Below, piece after piece: positions 6,797-13,800 of a stretch of DNA of 35,862 bases. Below the pieces are notes generated by a model. The model searched no databases. It saw only the letters and a program-made list of their open reading frames with translations, and was not told the DNA's origin. Position 1 is the stretch's first letter; each line of letters starts with the position of its first letter. A program made the position numbers and the translations under genes. This stretch comes from Salinicoccus sp. UBA3372 (GTDB lineage Bacteria > Bacillota > Bacilli > Staphylococcales > Salinicoccaceae). The DNA is taken from contig DEQG01000065.1 of the NCBI GenBank assembly GCA_002360325.1, positions 1-35,862 of the forward strand, in the 5' to 3' direction.

Positions 6797-7513
6797 TTGG
6801 AATTGAAGAATAAAAAAATAATCATTATCGGTGGGTCGTCCGGTATCGGATTAGAATCAGCAAAACTGGCGGCAGTTCAAGGAGCAGAGGTGATCATTGC
6901 CGGCCGTTCAAATGAAAAATTAAAAAAAGCAAAAGATGACATCAATGCTGAAATTACAACTTACAGTCTGGATTTTTCGAAAGAGAATGAGGTCAAAGAA
7001 TTTTTTGACGAAATCGGCGAGTTTGACTCCCTGGTTGTGACGGCAGGAATTGCCACATACGGGAACTTTACTGATACCAGCACTGCTGAAGACCGGAAAT
7101 TATTTGACGGAAAATTCTGGGGACAATATCATTCTGCAAAATATGGAGCGAAAAATATTGCAAAAGACGGAGCCATTATACTCTTTTCGGGTGTTGTCGC
7201 TTTTAAGGCAATGGAAGGGGCCTCAGCACTCGGGGCCGTTAATGCGGCCATATCGAGCCTCGGCCGGACATTGGCTTTAGAACTTGCACCGGTTCGTGTG
7301 AATGTCATTTCGCCAGGAGTAGTTGATACGCCTTCACGTTATGACATGACTGAAGAAGAGCGGAAGGAATTTTATGACAGTGTTTCAGGAAACTTGCCGT
7401 TAAACCGTGTAGGACAACCGAAAGATGTGGCAGAAAGTGTTATTTATCTATTGCGTAATAACTTTTCTACTGGAGAAATTCTACATGTCGAGGGCGGGCA
7501 TCGATTAGTATAA
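6797..7513 (+). CDS. SDR-fold protein lacking the YxxxK catalytic motif
   Basis: A 238-residue protein with a clear SDR cofactor motif GGSSGIG (12-18) and the C-terminal ISPGVVDTPS (171-180) and EGGH elements. The catalytic Tyr and Lys are missing: the place after Ser131 where YxxxK should stand reads ALGAV (144-148). A group of SDR-like proteins with this ending (LGAVNAA) is known, and its members may act without the usual proton relay or may bind cofactor only. The start is a TTG at 6797 behind GAGAGACGG. No in-frame ATG exists near the start of the fold. Probably co-transcribed with the FMN reductase. A terminator follows at 7543-7570. Confidence 0.85.
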   Translation: MELKNKKIIIIGGSSGIGLESAKLAAVQGAEVIIAGRSNEKLKKAKDDINAEITTYSLDFSKENEVKEFFDEIGEFDSLVVTAGIATYGNFTDTSTAEDRKLFDGKFWGQYHSAKYGAKNIAKDGAIILFSGVVAFKAMEGASALGAVNAAISSLGRTLALELAPVRVNVISPGVVDTPSRYDMTEEERKEFYDSVSGNLPLNRVGQPKDVAESVIYLLRNNFSTGEILHVEGGHRLV

Positions 7514-7542
7514 AAGAAAAAAATTGAAATAAACATGTATGA

Positions 7543-7570
7543 AGCCCCCGAAATTAGATTTTTGGGGGCG
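7543..7570 (+). terminator. Terminator after the FMN reductase/SDR unit
   Basis: GC-rich hairpin GCCCCCGAAA/TTTTTGGGGGC just after the SDR gene. The T-tract behind it is poor (ATATATTG), but a T-rich stretch follows. Confidence 0.7.
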
Positions 7571-7609
7571 ATATATTGTCTGTTTTCTTTTATGTACAAA
7601 ACTTAACTC

Positions 7610-7635
7610 AGTTGTTACAAATAGTGTATACAACT
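7610..7635. promoter_or_regulatory. Inverted repeat upstream of the luciferase-like gene
   Basis: AGTTGT and ACAACT form an inverted repeat with 14 bases between the arms, 32 bp before the start codon. A related motif, GTTGTATTCAAC followed by TTAA, lies at 6100-6111 upstream of the FMN reductase. The shared TAT(T/A)CAACTTAA suggests a common regulator for both units. This is weak evidence. Confidence 0.3.
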
Positions 7636-7666
7636 TAAAAATAAAACGGATAAGAGGAGTATTTAA

Positions 7667-8749
7667 ATGTTTAATAATATAAAACGGCCGATGGAAATTG
7701 GTCTGTCTTCATTTGCAGAAACACCGCCGGATGTTCACACTGGGAAATCAATCAGCCACGCAGAACGTCTGAGGAATATAATAGAAGAAGTTGAATTGGC
7801 AGATCAGGTGGGTCTTGATGTATACGGTGTCGGAGAACACCACCGTGCAGATTATGCATCATCAAGACCTGCGACAGTGCTGGCAGCTGCTGCAACGCAA
7901 ACAAAAAATATCAAACTGACCAGTGCGGTAACCGTTCTTTCATCAGAAGACCCGGTACGTGTGTATCAAGAATATGCAACAATTGATGCTTTATCTAATG
8001 GTCGTGCTGAAATCATGGCAGGCAGGGGTTCATATATTGAGTCATTCCCGCTGTATGGTTATAACTTGAACGATTATAATGAATTGTTTGAAGAAAAATT
8101 AGATTTGCTGCTGAAACTTCAAAAGAATGAAAAGATCACATGGGAGGGACACCACAGACCTTCTATTTATAACAGAGGTGTCTATCCGCGACCTGTTCAA
8201 AATGAAATACCGGTAACAATCGCAAGCGGCGGAACGCCGGAATCAGTGGCCCGTGCCGGAGTACTCGGTTTGCCTTTAATATTGGCAATTGTAGGGGGCA
8301 GACCGTTGAATTTTCAAAACCAGGTTAATCTTTATTATCGTGCAGCTGAAGAAGCGGGACATGACATTTCAAAATTATATGTCGGCTCTCATTCTCATGG
8401 TTTTATCGGAGACAATTTAAACGAAGCAGTAGAAAAATATTTCCCTTCCACCCAAAATCGAATGAATACGCTAAGCCGGGAGAGAGGATGGGGCCAATTT
8501 ACAAGAGAATCCTATGATTTTGCAAGAAGCTCAGAAGGTGCATTGTACGTCGGTGATCCTAAAACAGTCGCGGAAAAAATCATCTTCCTGCGTAAACATG
8601 TCGGAATCACCCGCTTTATGCACCACGTGCCAATGGGCGCAATGCCGCATGAAGATGTAATGCGTTCAATTGAGCTGTTGGGGAAAGAAGTAGCGCCAAT
8701 TGTCCGGGAGGAAATTTCCCGTTGGGAAAAAGAAGAAGGACTCTTATAA
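7667..8749 (+). CDS. Luciferase-like flavin-dependent monooxygenase (LLM class)
   Basis: A complete 360-residue protein of the bacterial-luciferase-like family, which uses reduced FMN or F420 and oxygen. It shows VGEHHRADYASS (55-66), the conserved active-site segment, the phosphate-binding stretch IASGGTPESVARAG, and the C-terminal PMGAMPHEDVMRSIELLGKEVAP. Substrates in the family range from alkanesulfonates to long-chain aldehydes and cannot be assigned here. Ribosome binding site AGAGGAG. It has its own spacer and probable promoter, but sits in line behind the FMN reductase, which could supply its reduced flavin; that pairing is inference. Terminator at 8756-8796. Confidence 0.9.
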   Translation: MFNNIKRPMEIGLSSFAETPPDVHTGKSISHAERLRNIIEEVELADQVGLDVYGVGEHHRADYASSRPATVLAAAATQTKNIKLTSAVTVLSSEDPVRVYQEYATIDALSNGRAEIMAGRGSYIESFPLYGYNLNDYNELFEEKLDLLLKLQKNEKITWEGHHRPSIYNRGVYPRPVQNEIPVTIASGGTPESVARAGVLGLPLILAIVGGRPLNFQNQVNLYYRAAEEAGHDISKLYVGSHSHGFIGDNLNEAVEKYFPSTQNRMNTLSRERGWGQFTRESYDFARSSEGALYVGDPKTVAEKIIFLRKHVGITRFMHHVPMGAMPHEDVMRSIELLGKEVAPIVREEISRWEKEEGLL

Positions 8750-8755
8750 AATGAA

Positions 8756-8796
8756 AAACCCGTATTCTTTGGAGAAATTCCAAAAAATACGGGTTT
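8756..8796. terminator. Bidirectional terminator between LLM and isaA-like genes
   Basis: Perfect 11-bp stem AAACCCGTATT/AATACGGGTTT with T-rich flanks on both strands, between convergent genes. Confidence 0.88.
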
Positions 8797-8823
8797 GTTT
8801 TATATCAAATTAAAATTTAGATT

Positions 8824-9540
8824 TTACCACCAGTTATTTGCTTCACGGAATTGGATTGCCTTGTCGATTGAACCGTAACGCTCTTTAGCATAGTTCAGCA
8901 TACCTGAAGTCTGTTGTTCAACAGAACCGGTACCCCATGATTCTTTCGTCTGACCTAATCCCTGGTAGCCGTTTGGACTTACTGCATTCGGGTTACCGCC
9001 TGATTCCGGTACTACAATTGAATTCCACATAGCTTCAGTTCCGCCAGCAGCTATGAATTGTGACTTAGTCGAACCGCCAGTTGACTGCTGTGTTTTTTCA
9101 GCTGGTGGCTGAACTGATGCAGTTTGTTCATTTTGTGTTTCTTCCTGTACTGACGGAGCTTCTTGTGTGTTTTGTACAGGCTGCTGTACTTCTTCAGTGT
9201 AGTTATTGTACTGAACGTTTTCATTTTGTGTTTCTTCCTGTACTGACGGAGCTTCTTTTTCTACTGCAGGAGTTTGTGCCTGTGCTTCGCCAGATCCGCT
9301 GTAAGCCCATGAATAGTTAGTACCGTCTGATTCGAAGTCGTAATTAAAGTTTTCGTGATCGAAGTTATAATCATAAGAACCTTCGTGTATAGCAGATGCA
9401 TTCAGTACTTCCGGGTTGTTTTGAGCTGTATGAGCAAGCTCTGCTTTGTCTATTGATGAAGCTTCTGCATCCTGACCTGCTGCAATTCCTGTTACGCCTA
9501 AACCTAATACTAAGGTTGTAGTAAATATTGTTTTCTTCAT
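8824..9540 (-). CDS. IsaA/SceD-type transglycosylase 1 (secreted)
   Basis: A 238-residue secreted cell-wall enzyme. The signal peptide (MKKTIFTTTLVLGLGVTGIAA, likely cleaved after AEA near residue 27) is followed by a conserved segment with Tyr/Phe-rich YDYNFDHENFNYDF and SWAYSG, a Gln/Glu-rich linker with a perfect internal repeat, and a C-terminal transglycosylase-like domain of about 75 residues. That domain contains AMWNSIVVPESGGNPNAV (the Glu in PESGG is the likely catalytic acid), GYQGLGQTKESWG and ends in NNWW. Such proteins cut peptidoglycan strands during growth and are typical of staphylococci. Its paralogue is at 20770-21510 and the two upstream regions are strikingly alike (9625-9735). 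Ribosome binding site GGAGGAAG. Confidence 0.92.
   Translation of the reverse strand: MKKTIFTTTLVLGLGVTGIAAGQDAEASSIDKAELAHTAQNNPEVLNASAIHEGSYDYNFDHENFNYDFESDGTNYSWAYSGSGEAQAQTPAVEKEAPSVQEETQNENVQYNNYTEEVQQPVQNTQEAPSVQEETQNEQTASVQPPAEKTQQSTGGSTKSQFIAAGGTEAMWNSIVVPESGGNPNAVSPNGYQGLGQTKESWGTGSVEQQTSGMLNYAKERYGSIDKAIQFREANNWW
9127..9257 (-). repeat. 38-bp perfect direct repeat inside isaA-like gene 1
   Basis: Two identical 38-bp copies (9127-9164 and 9220-9257) lie 93 bp, that is 31 codons, apart, so the frame is kept. Each encodes EAPSVQEETQNE in the Gln/Glu linker. The linker could expand or contract in 31-residue steps by recombination between the copies. Confidence 0.9.
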
Positions 9541-9624
9541 AAAATTTCTTCCTCCAAAATATATATATTATAAAAAGTATTTTTTTCTCTCTAAAGCAAA
9601 CTAAGTTTCGTAAGTTTTTTGTGT

Positions 9625-9735
9625 TCCAAGACAGTTACCAATGTAACACAAATATATTTTACATGTGTTACAGCTCAATAATAATAAAGTTACAATTAAT
9701 ATCGGGAATGTAATAATGTCATCTGACTGTATTAA
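9625..9735 (-). promoter_or_regulatory. Upstream control block shared by both isaA-like genes
   Basis: This block aligns over more than 100 bp with 21596-21705 upstream of the second isaA-like gene. It holds TGTAAC (9642-9647), GTTACA (9667-9672) and GTTACA (9689-9694). The first two form an inverted repeat with a 19-base gap, and the last two are 22 bp apart, about two helix turns. The same spacings recur at the paralogue, at nearly the same distance from the start codon (102 against 103 bp). WalR, which controls isaA in S. aureus, binds TGTWAH repeats, so a WalR-like or other response regulator is a candidate; the spacings are not the WalR standard. Confidence 0.6.
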
Positions 9736-9794
9736 TTCTGACTATTGTCACTAAATAGACACATTTATGTAATATAAAGAAGCTATTGACATAT

Positions 9795-9899
9795 AAATAA
9801 GCCCAATCAGCTGAATTTAACTGATCGGGCCTGTTTATTTTCATTATTATTGTATTCGGGTATTTTCCAGTCTTTCATTCTGATTTCTTTTAAATAACC
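9795..9899 (-). ncRNA. Candidate small transcript between promoter-like block and terminator
   Basis: A promoter-like pair on the minus strand (-35 GAGCAA complement at 9928-9933, -10 TATTAT at 9905-9910, 17 bp apart) is followed about 70 bp later by a hairpin GCCCGATCAG/CTGATTGGGC (9801-9830) and TTATTTAT. Nothing known is encoded in between. A 24-codon frame starting MKDWKIPEYNNNE exists but has no ribosome binding site. The rest of the 9735-10016 spacer is AT-rich and without recognisable features. Existence of the RNA is inference. Confidence 0.35.
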
Positions 9900-9933
9900 T
9901 ATTGATAATACTAAACTTACATTTAGAGAGCAA
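9893..9933 (-). promoter_or_regulatory. Promoter-like block, duplicate of the BCCT promoter
   Basis: -35 TTGCTC (9928-9933), a 17-bp spacer and -10 TATTAT (9905-9910) are followed by CAATAGGTTATT. The block at 23521-23561 upstream of the BCCT gene has TTGCGC, 17 bp, TATTAT and the same CAATAGGTTATT. Conservation beyond the -10 box suggests a common control element and not just a common promoter. Confidence 0.5.
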
Positions 9934-10016
9934 TTTGATATTTTGAAATAAATTTATAATAAGTGATGCAGAGTATTATATATCAAAAATAATATCATAA
10001 TAAGAAAAGTATATAA

Positions 10017-10048
10017 AAAGAGTCTGTTTTATTTAAAACAGACTCTTT
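10017..10048 (-). terminator. Terminator of the YhgE/Pip gene
   Basis: Perfect 15-bp stem AAAGAGTCTGTTTTA/TAAAACAGACTCTTT with a 2-base loop, 6 bp after the stop codon, with T-rich flank. Confidence 0.92.
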
Positions 10049-10054
10049 AAAAAT

Positions 10055-11707
10055 TTAGTTTTCAAACTTAGACATTTTATTCGTTTTTTCTTCATATCTA
10101 GGGAATTTCTCTTTCAGCCATAATACTAATAAGACTAGCAGATATGCGCCTGCAGTTATTGCTAGCAATGTATAAATTACTGTACTGAATTCCAAGTTAA
10201 ATGCCTGGTCGAATATCGCATCTTTAAAACCGGACACGACGAATGCCATCGGCAGGAATCCAAAAAGTGTCTGATAGAAATTATTAGCAGTTTCAATCGG
10301 GAAAGTTCCGCCGCTTGATGATAATTGTACAATAAGCAGAACAATACCTAAAAACTTACCGAAGTTGCCAAATATCATTACCAATAATCCAATGATAGTG
10401 ATGGACACAAGTGACCACACAAGCATCGCCAGATAAAATCTCCAGTGACTGGCAATTTCAATCTGCATAATCCATACAATTGCGGCATACAGCAGTGTCG
10501 TAATGATTATTGAGTGAGATAAAAATAACAAACCGCGGCTTAGCCACTGGTTGAATACGTGTTTTTTATCTTCAAATATTTTATTCATCGGGTAAACAAC
10601 ATTAAATGTAATGGCACCGATAAACAAACTGACAGCAATAATCAGCGGAGCAAAGCCCTGGGCGTAGTTTTGAGTATCTACCATAGATTCAATTTCCAGG
10701 TTAACCGGGCTGGCGATAGCTTCCGCCCCTTCTTCGCTGAATACAATATCCTGTTCTTCCAGTTCTGTGAGTAATTCATTGAATCTGGTATCAACTTCTG
10801 TAAGCGCTTCTGCCATCTCGGAAGAACCTACTTTAAGTTCATCGATGCCACCGTTCATTTGTGTTATACCGGCATTTAATTCAGAAGCTCCTCCGGCAAG
10901 CTCTGTGCTGGCTTGATTTAGCTCTCCTGCACCGTTCTCAAGCTCTGATTGAGCACCTTGGACTGGCTGTGCATAGTTCCCTATCATAGGTGCTAATTGG
11001 CTCAGCTGATTTGTAAACTGCTGTTCACCGTTGTGAAGTGTATTTGCTCCTTCACTGAGCTGGGCAGCACCATTATCAAGGCTTCCCGCTCCTTCGCTTA
11101 ACTGAGTCGAGCTGTCCTGCAGCTGGCCAAGACCATTGTCCAGTTCTACAGCTCCGTCTTTAAGTTCAGTGATGGCAGACTGTGCATCATCACTCTGACT
11201 GGAAATATCGTCTAATTCGCTGAGAAGTGTTTCAGTATATGTCGCTGTGATTTCTTCTTGTACGTTTTCGACTAAAATCGAACCGACCTGTTCAGACATT
11301 ACCGACCCGATAAAATTATATCCTGGGTTTGTCTTCAGTGTAAGGTTTACATTATCTGGTGAATCAGTTAAAAATGTCATGGCATTATCTGACGCTTCAG
11401 CAGGAATTAACAGGTAACCATATGATTCACCATTTTTAAGAGCTGTTTCTGCTTCCTCCAGATCTGAAAATTGCCAATCTAACTCATTGTTATTTTTCAG
11501 CTCTTTCTCAAATTCTTTCCCGAGTTCTATATCCTCATTACCAGCATCTTCGTTTACTATATGAAATTGCATATCGCCTGTGCGGTCGTACGGGTTCCAC
11601 ATCGCACCTAGAAATGTAACTGCATATATAACTGGCAGTAATGCGATGACAGTCAGGGAAATTAATAACAACGGTTTCTTAAATATAAATTTTAAATCTT
11701 GCAACAT
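10055..11707 (-). CDS. YhgE/Pip-domain membrane protein (ABC-2 transporter-like)
   Basis: A 550-residue membrane protein with one N-terminal helix (about 14-34), an extracellular region of about 330 residues and a C-terminal group of five or so helices (from FAPLIIAVSLFIGAITFNVVY to AYLLVLLVLWLKEKF). The outer region contains repeated coiled-coil units of the type LxxGAxxLxxGxxQL, diagnostic of the YhgE/Pip family (phage-infection protein Pip of Lactococcus, YhgE of Bacillus; the C-terminus resembles ABC-2 permeases). Its physiological role is unclear. It might be an exporter or cell-envelope protein. The much longer EsaA of type VII secretion shares the domain, but size and context exclude EsaA here. 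It is divergent from a TetR regulator that probably controls it. Ribosome binding site GAGGAAGG. Confidence 0.9.
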   Translation of the reverse strand: MLQDLKFIFKKPLLLISLTVIALLPVIYAVTFLGAMWNPYDRTGDMQFHIVNEDAGNEDIELGKEFEKELKNNNELDWQFSDLEEAETALKNGESYGYLLIPAEASDNAMTFLTDSPDNVNLTLKTNPGYNFIGSVMSEQVGSILVENVQEEITATYTETLLSELDDISSQSDDAQSAITELKDGAVELDNGLGQLQDSSTQLSEGAGSLDNGAAQLSEGANTLHNGEQQFTNQLSQLAPMIGNYAQPVQGAQSELENGAGELNQASTELAGGASELNAGITQMNGGIDELKVGSSEMAEALTEVDTRFNELLTELEEQDIVFSEEGAEAIASPVNLEIESMVDTQNYAQGFAPLIIAVSLFIGAITFNVVYPMNKIFEDKKHVFNQWLSRGLLFLSHSIIITTLLYAAIVWIMQIEIASHWRFYLAMLVWSLVSITIIGLLVMIFGNFGKFLGIVLLIVQLSSSGGTFPIETANNFYQTLFGFLPMAFVVSGFKDAIFDQAFNLEFSTVIYTLLAITAGAYLLVLLVLWLKEKFPRYEEKTNKMSKFEN

Positions 11708-11744
11708 TTAATTATCCTTCCTCTTTTTTTGTGTTAAAGTTATC

Positions 11745-11757
11745 GTACACCATGTAC
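11745..11757. promoter_or_regulatory. Candidate TetR operator between yhgE-like and tetR genes
   Basis: GTACACCATGTAC is a perfect 5-bp inverted repeat with a 3-base centre, 38 bp upstream of the YhgE start codon and about 97 bp upstream of the TetR gene. Position between divergent genes suits a TetR-family operator. Assignment is inference. Confidence 0.45.
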
Positions 11758-11853
11758 AATAAACTATTATATAAGCCCTCAAACAAACTTCAATGGTTGA
11801 TATGTGCCGTTATGTAGGTTAAACGACACTATCGTAAGAAAGGTTGGTTATTT

Positions 11854-12444
11854 TTGAAAAAAGATTTAAGAGTTCAGAAGACATTACACGCAATAGACCA
11901 GGCAATCATTGCTTTACTGCAGAAAAAGTCGTTTGAAAGTATCACTATACAGGACATCAGCAATGAAGCAATGATTAACCGGGGGACTTTTTACAGCTAC
12001 TACAAAGATAAATATGAATTAATCGAAAGTTATCAGGAATCTATGATGTCCGATATAGAACAGCTGCTCTATAAAAATATTACCGGCAGCAGTTTTAAGG
12101 ACGTTGACGAACGGCACCTTCAGGAAACGATTCTGCAGATGTTCCAATATCTTAAAGACAACCGGACACGCGTGCTTGTCATCGCGAACAGCCTCGGTTC
12201 AGCGTCACTTGCAAAATATTTTTCACAGCATATGTTTGATTTTTATAAAGTGAAAAGCAGAGAGTTTGGTGTTGAATTGGACTCTGAAACATTTACCAAT
12301 TATTTGATTACTTACATCACTAATGCACATATTGGCATACTTTTAAAATGGCTTAAAGGCGGCTGTGAAGAGTCTATTGACGAGATGGCGCTGTTTATTG
12401 AAACATTTACGATAAATGGTGTATTCAAAACTGTCGGGATCTGA
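11854..12444 (+). CDS. TetR/AcrR family transcriptional regulator
   Basis: A 196-residue one-component regulator. Residues 10-57 form the TetR-type helix-turn-helix (ITIQDISNEAMINRGTFYSYY, then KDKYELIE). The remaining helices are the ligand and dimer domain, with an ending (ITNAHIGILLKWLKGG) typical of the TetR_C group often found next to YhgE/Pip genes. The start is a TTG at 11854 with AAAGG upstream. It probably represses the divergent YhgE-like gene and itself through the 11745-11757 repeat. The ligand is unknown. Confidence 0.9.
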   Translation: MKKDLRVQKTLHAIDQAIIALLQKKSFESITIQDISNEAMINRGTFYSYYKDKYELIESYQESMMSDIEQLLYKNITGSSFKDVDERHLQETILQMFQYLKDNRTRVLVIANSLGSASLAKYFSQHMFDFYKVKSREFGVELDSETFTNYLITYITNAHIGILLKWLKGGCEESIDEMALFIETFTINGVFKTVGI

Positions 12445-12638
12445 TTTGCTGATTTAAATGCTTTAACGAAAGATAAAGTCGGTGCATATTTACACTGGTC
12501 GAATAATAAAAGTAAAGGATATATGAGCAGGCACAACTAGATATAGTTCATACGACTTCGGAAATTCATTTAAAAACATGTCCTTGGCCGCATGACTCTA
12601 AGGTGTCAATACCCTGTGATGATAATAAAATAACATAG
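12445..12638 (+). other. Spacer with a short coding remnant
   Basis: In-frame codons at about 12445-12540 read FADLNALTKDKVGAYLHWSN and end at a TAG, without a start. It looks like the C-terminal tail of a lost gene that I cannot identify. The rest of the spacer shows nothing. Confidence 0.3.
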
Positions 12639-12670
12639 AATGCCTGCCTATGCCATCATATGCAGGCATT
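12639..12670. terminator. Bidirectional terminator between tetR and the sugar ABC operon
   Basis: Stem AATGCCTGC/GCAGGCATT followed by TTTTTT on the plus strand, 3 bp from the stop codon of the convergent ATPase gene. It can end transcripts from both sides. Confidence 0.8.
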
Positions 12671-12672
12671 TT

Positions 12673-13779
12673 TTAACTATCTGTAATTCTTTTACCTGTC
12701 CCGACATCAAAGAAATGTCCTTTATTCATGTCAAATGCAAAGGTCATCTTGTCGCCGGGTTTGTTATGATTACGTGCATCAACTCTTGCGACAATTTCTG
12801 TCCCTTCAAGTTCAGAGTAAATCATGAATTCCGAACCAAGCAGTTCGTTGACCCGGACTTCAATATCGAATGTGGATGATGCTTCGGGGTGAGCAAGTTC
12901 CTCATACTCCACAACGCTCTCAGGACGGATACCAAATTTAATTTCACTATCTTTGTAGCCGAGATCATTAAGCATATGTCTGTCAGAATCTGGAATTTTA
13001 ATATTTGTGTTGCCAATTTTCAACTGCTCCCCATCGAATACACAATCAAATATATTCATGGAAGGCGACCCGATGAATTGAGCAGCAAATAAGTTGTCCG
13101 GTGTATTGTAGACCTCCTGCGGTGACCCGACCTGCATAATTTCACCATTATTCAAAATAACGATTCTAGTTGCCATGGTCAGCGCCTCGGTCTGATCATG
13201 GGTGACATATACGGTTGTCGTTTTCAGACGTTCATGCAGTTTAATAATTTCGGCCCTCATCTGCACGCGCAGTTTGGCGTCGAGATTGGACAGCGGTTCA
13301 TCCATTAAAAAGACATCTGCTTCCCTGACGATGGCACGCCCCAGAGCAACACGTTGCCTTTGTCCACCGGACAGTGCTTTCGGTTTTCTGTGCAGAAATT
13401 CGGTCAGTCCGAGTATTTCCGCTGCCTCTTCAACTTTTTGTTTGATTTCCTGTTTCGGTTTCTTTTTTATCTTCAGACCAAATGCAATATTGTCATATAC
13501 AGTCATGTGCGGATATAAAGCGTAATTTTGGAATACCATGGCGATATCACGATTTTTAGGAGCCACCCTGTTCATCTTTTTATCATTTATATAAAATTCG
13601 CCGTCTGTGATATCTTCCAAACCGGCCATCATCCGGAGAGTGGTTGATTTACCGCAGCCGGATGGTCCGACAAATACTATAAACTCGCCATCTTCAATAT
13701 CCAGATTAAAATCTTTGACGACGACAGGTCCTGAACTGTCATATTGTTTTTTTATATTTTTCAAATGTAATTGAGCCAT
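12673..13779 (-). CDS. Sugar ABC transporter ATP-binding protein, MsmK/UgpC type
   Basis: A complete 368-residue ATPase that powers sugar import. Walker A is GPSGCGKST (38-46), the Q-loop region is VFQNYALYPHMTV, the signature is LSGGQRQRVALGRA, and Walker B is VFLMDEPLSNLD, followed by the H-loop VTHD. The C-terminal 120 residues form the TOBE domain typical of the MsmK/MalK/UgpC group, whose members often serve several sugar importers. It is the last gene of a four-gene unit, 21 bp after the second permease. The assignment to sugar import is firm; the sugar is not known. Confidence 0.93.
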   Translation of the reverse strand: MAQLHLKNIKKQYDSSGPVVVKDFNLDIEDGEFIVFVGPSGCGKSTTLRMMAGLEDITDGEFYINDKKMNRVAPKNRDIAMVFQNYALYPHMTVYDNIAFGLKIKKKPKQEIKQKVEEAAEILGLTEFLHRKPKALSGGQRQRVALGRAIVREADVFLMDEPLSNLDAKLRVQMRAEIIKLHERLKTTTVYVTHDQTEALTMATRIVILNNGEIMQVGSPQEVYNTPDNLFAAQFIGSPSMNIFDCVFDGEQLKIGNTNIKIPDSDRHMLNDLGYKDSEIKFGIRPESVVEYEELAHPEASSTFDIEVRVNELLGSEFMIYSELEGTEIVARVDARNHNKPGDKMTFAFDMNKGHFFDVGTGKRITDS

Positions 13780-13800
13780 GATATTTCTCCTTAATTTTAG

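Noticed and set aside
9127..9257. CRISPR-like repeats
   Set aside because: Only two copies, in frame in a coding linker, without a repeat series or cas genes. No CRISPR array is visible anywhere in the window.
9625..9735. Canonical WalR binding site
   Set aside because: TGTWAH-N5-TGTWAH with the standard five-base gap was not found; the boxes are spaced by 3, 16 or 19 bases. Kept only as a candidate for a related regulator.
10055..11707. EsaA of a type VII secretion system
   Set aside because: EsaA is about twice as long and lies with esxA, essA-C. None of these is nearby, and the TetR neighbour is typical of plain YhgE proteins.
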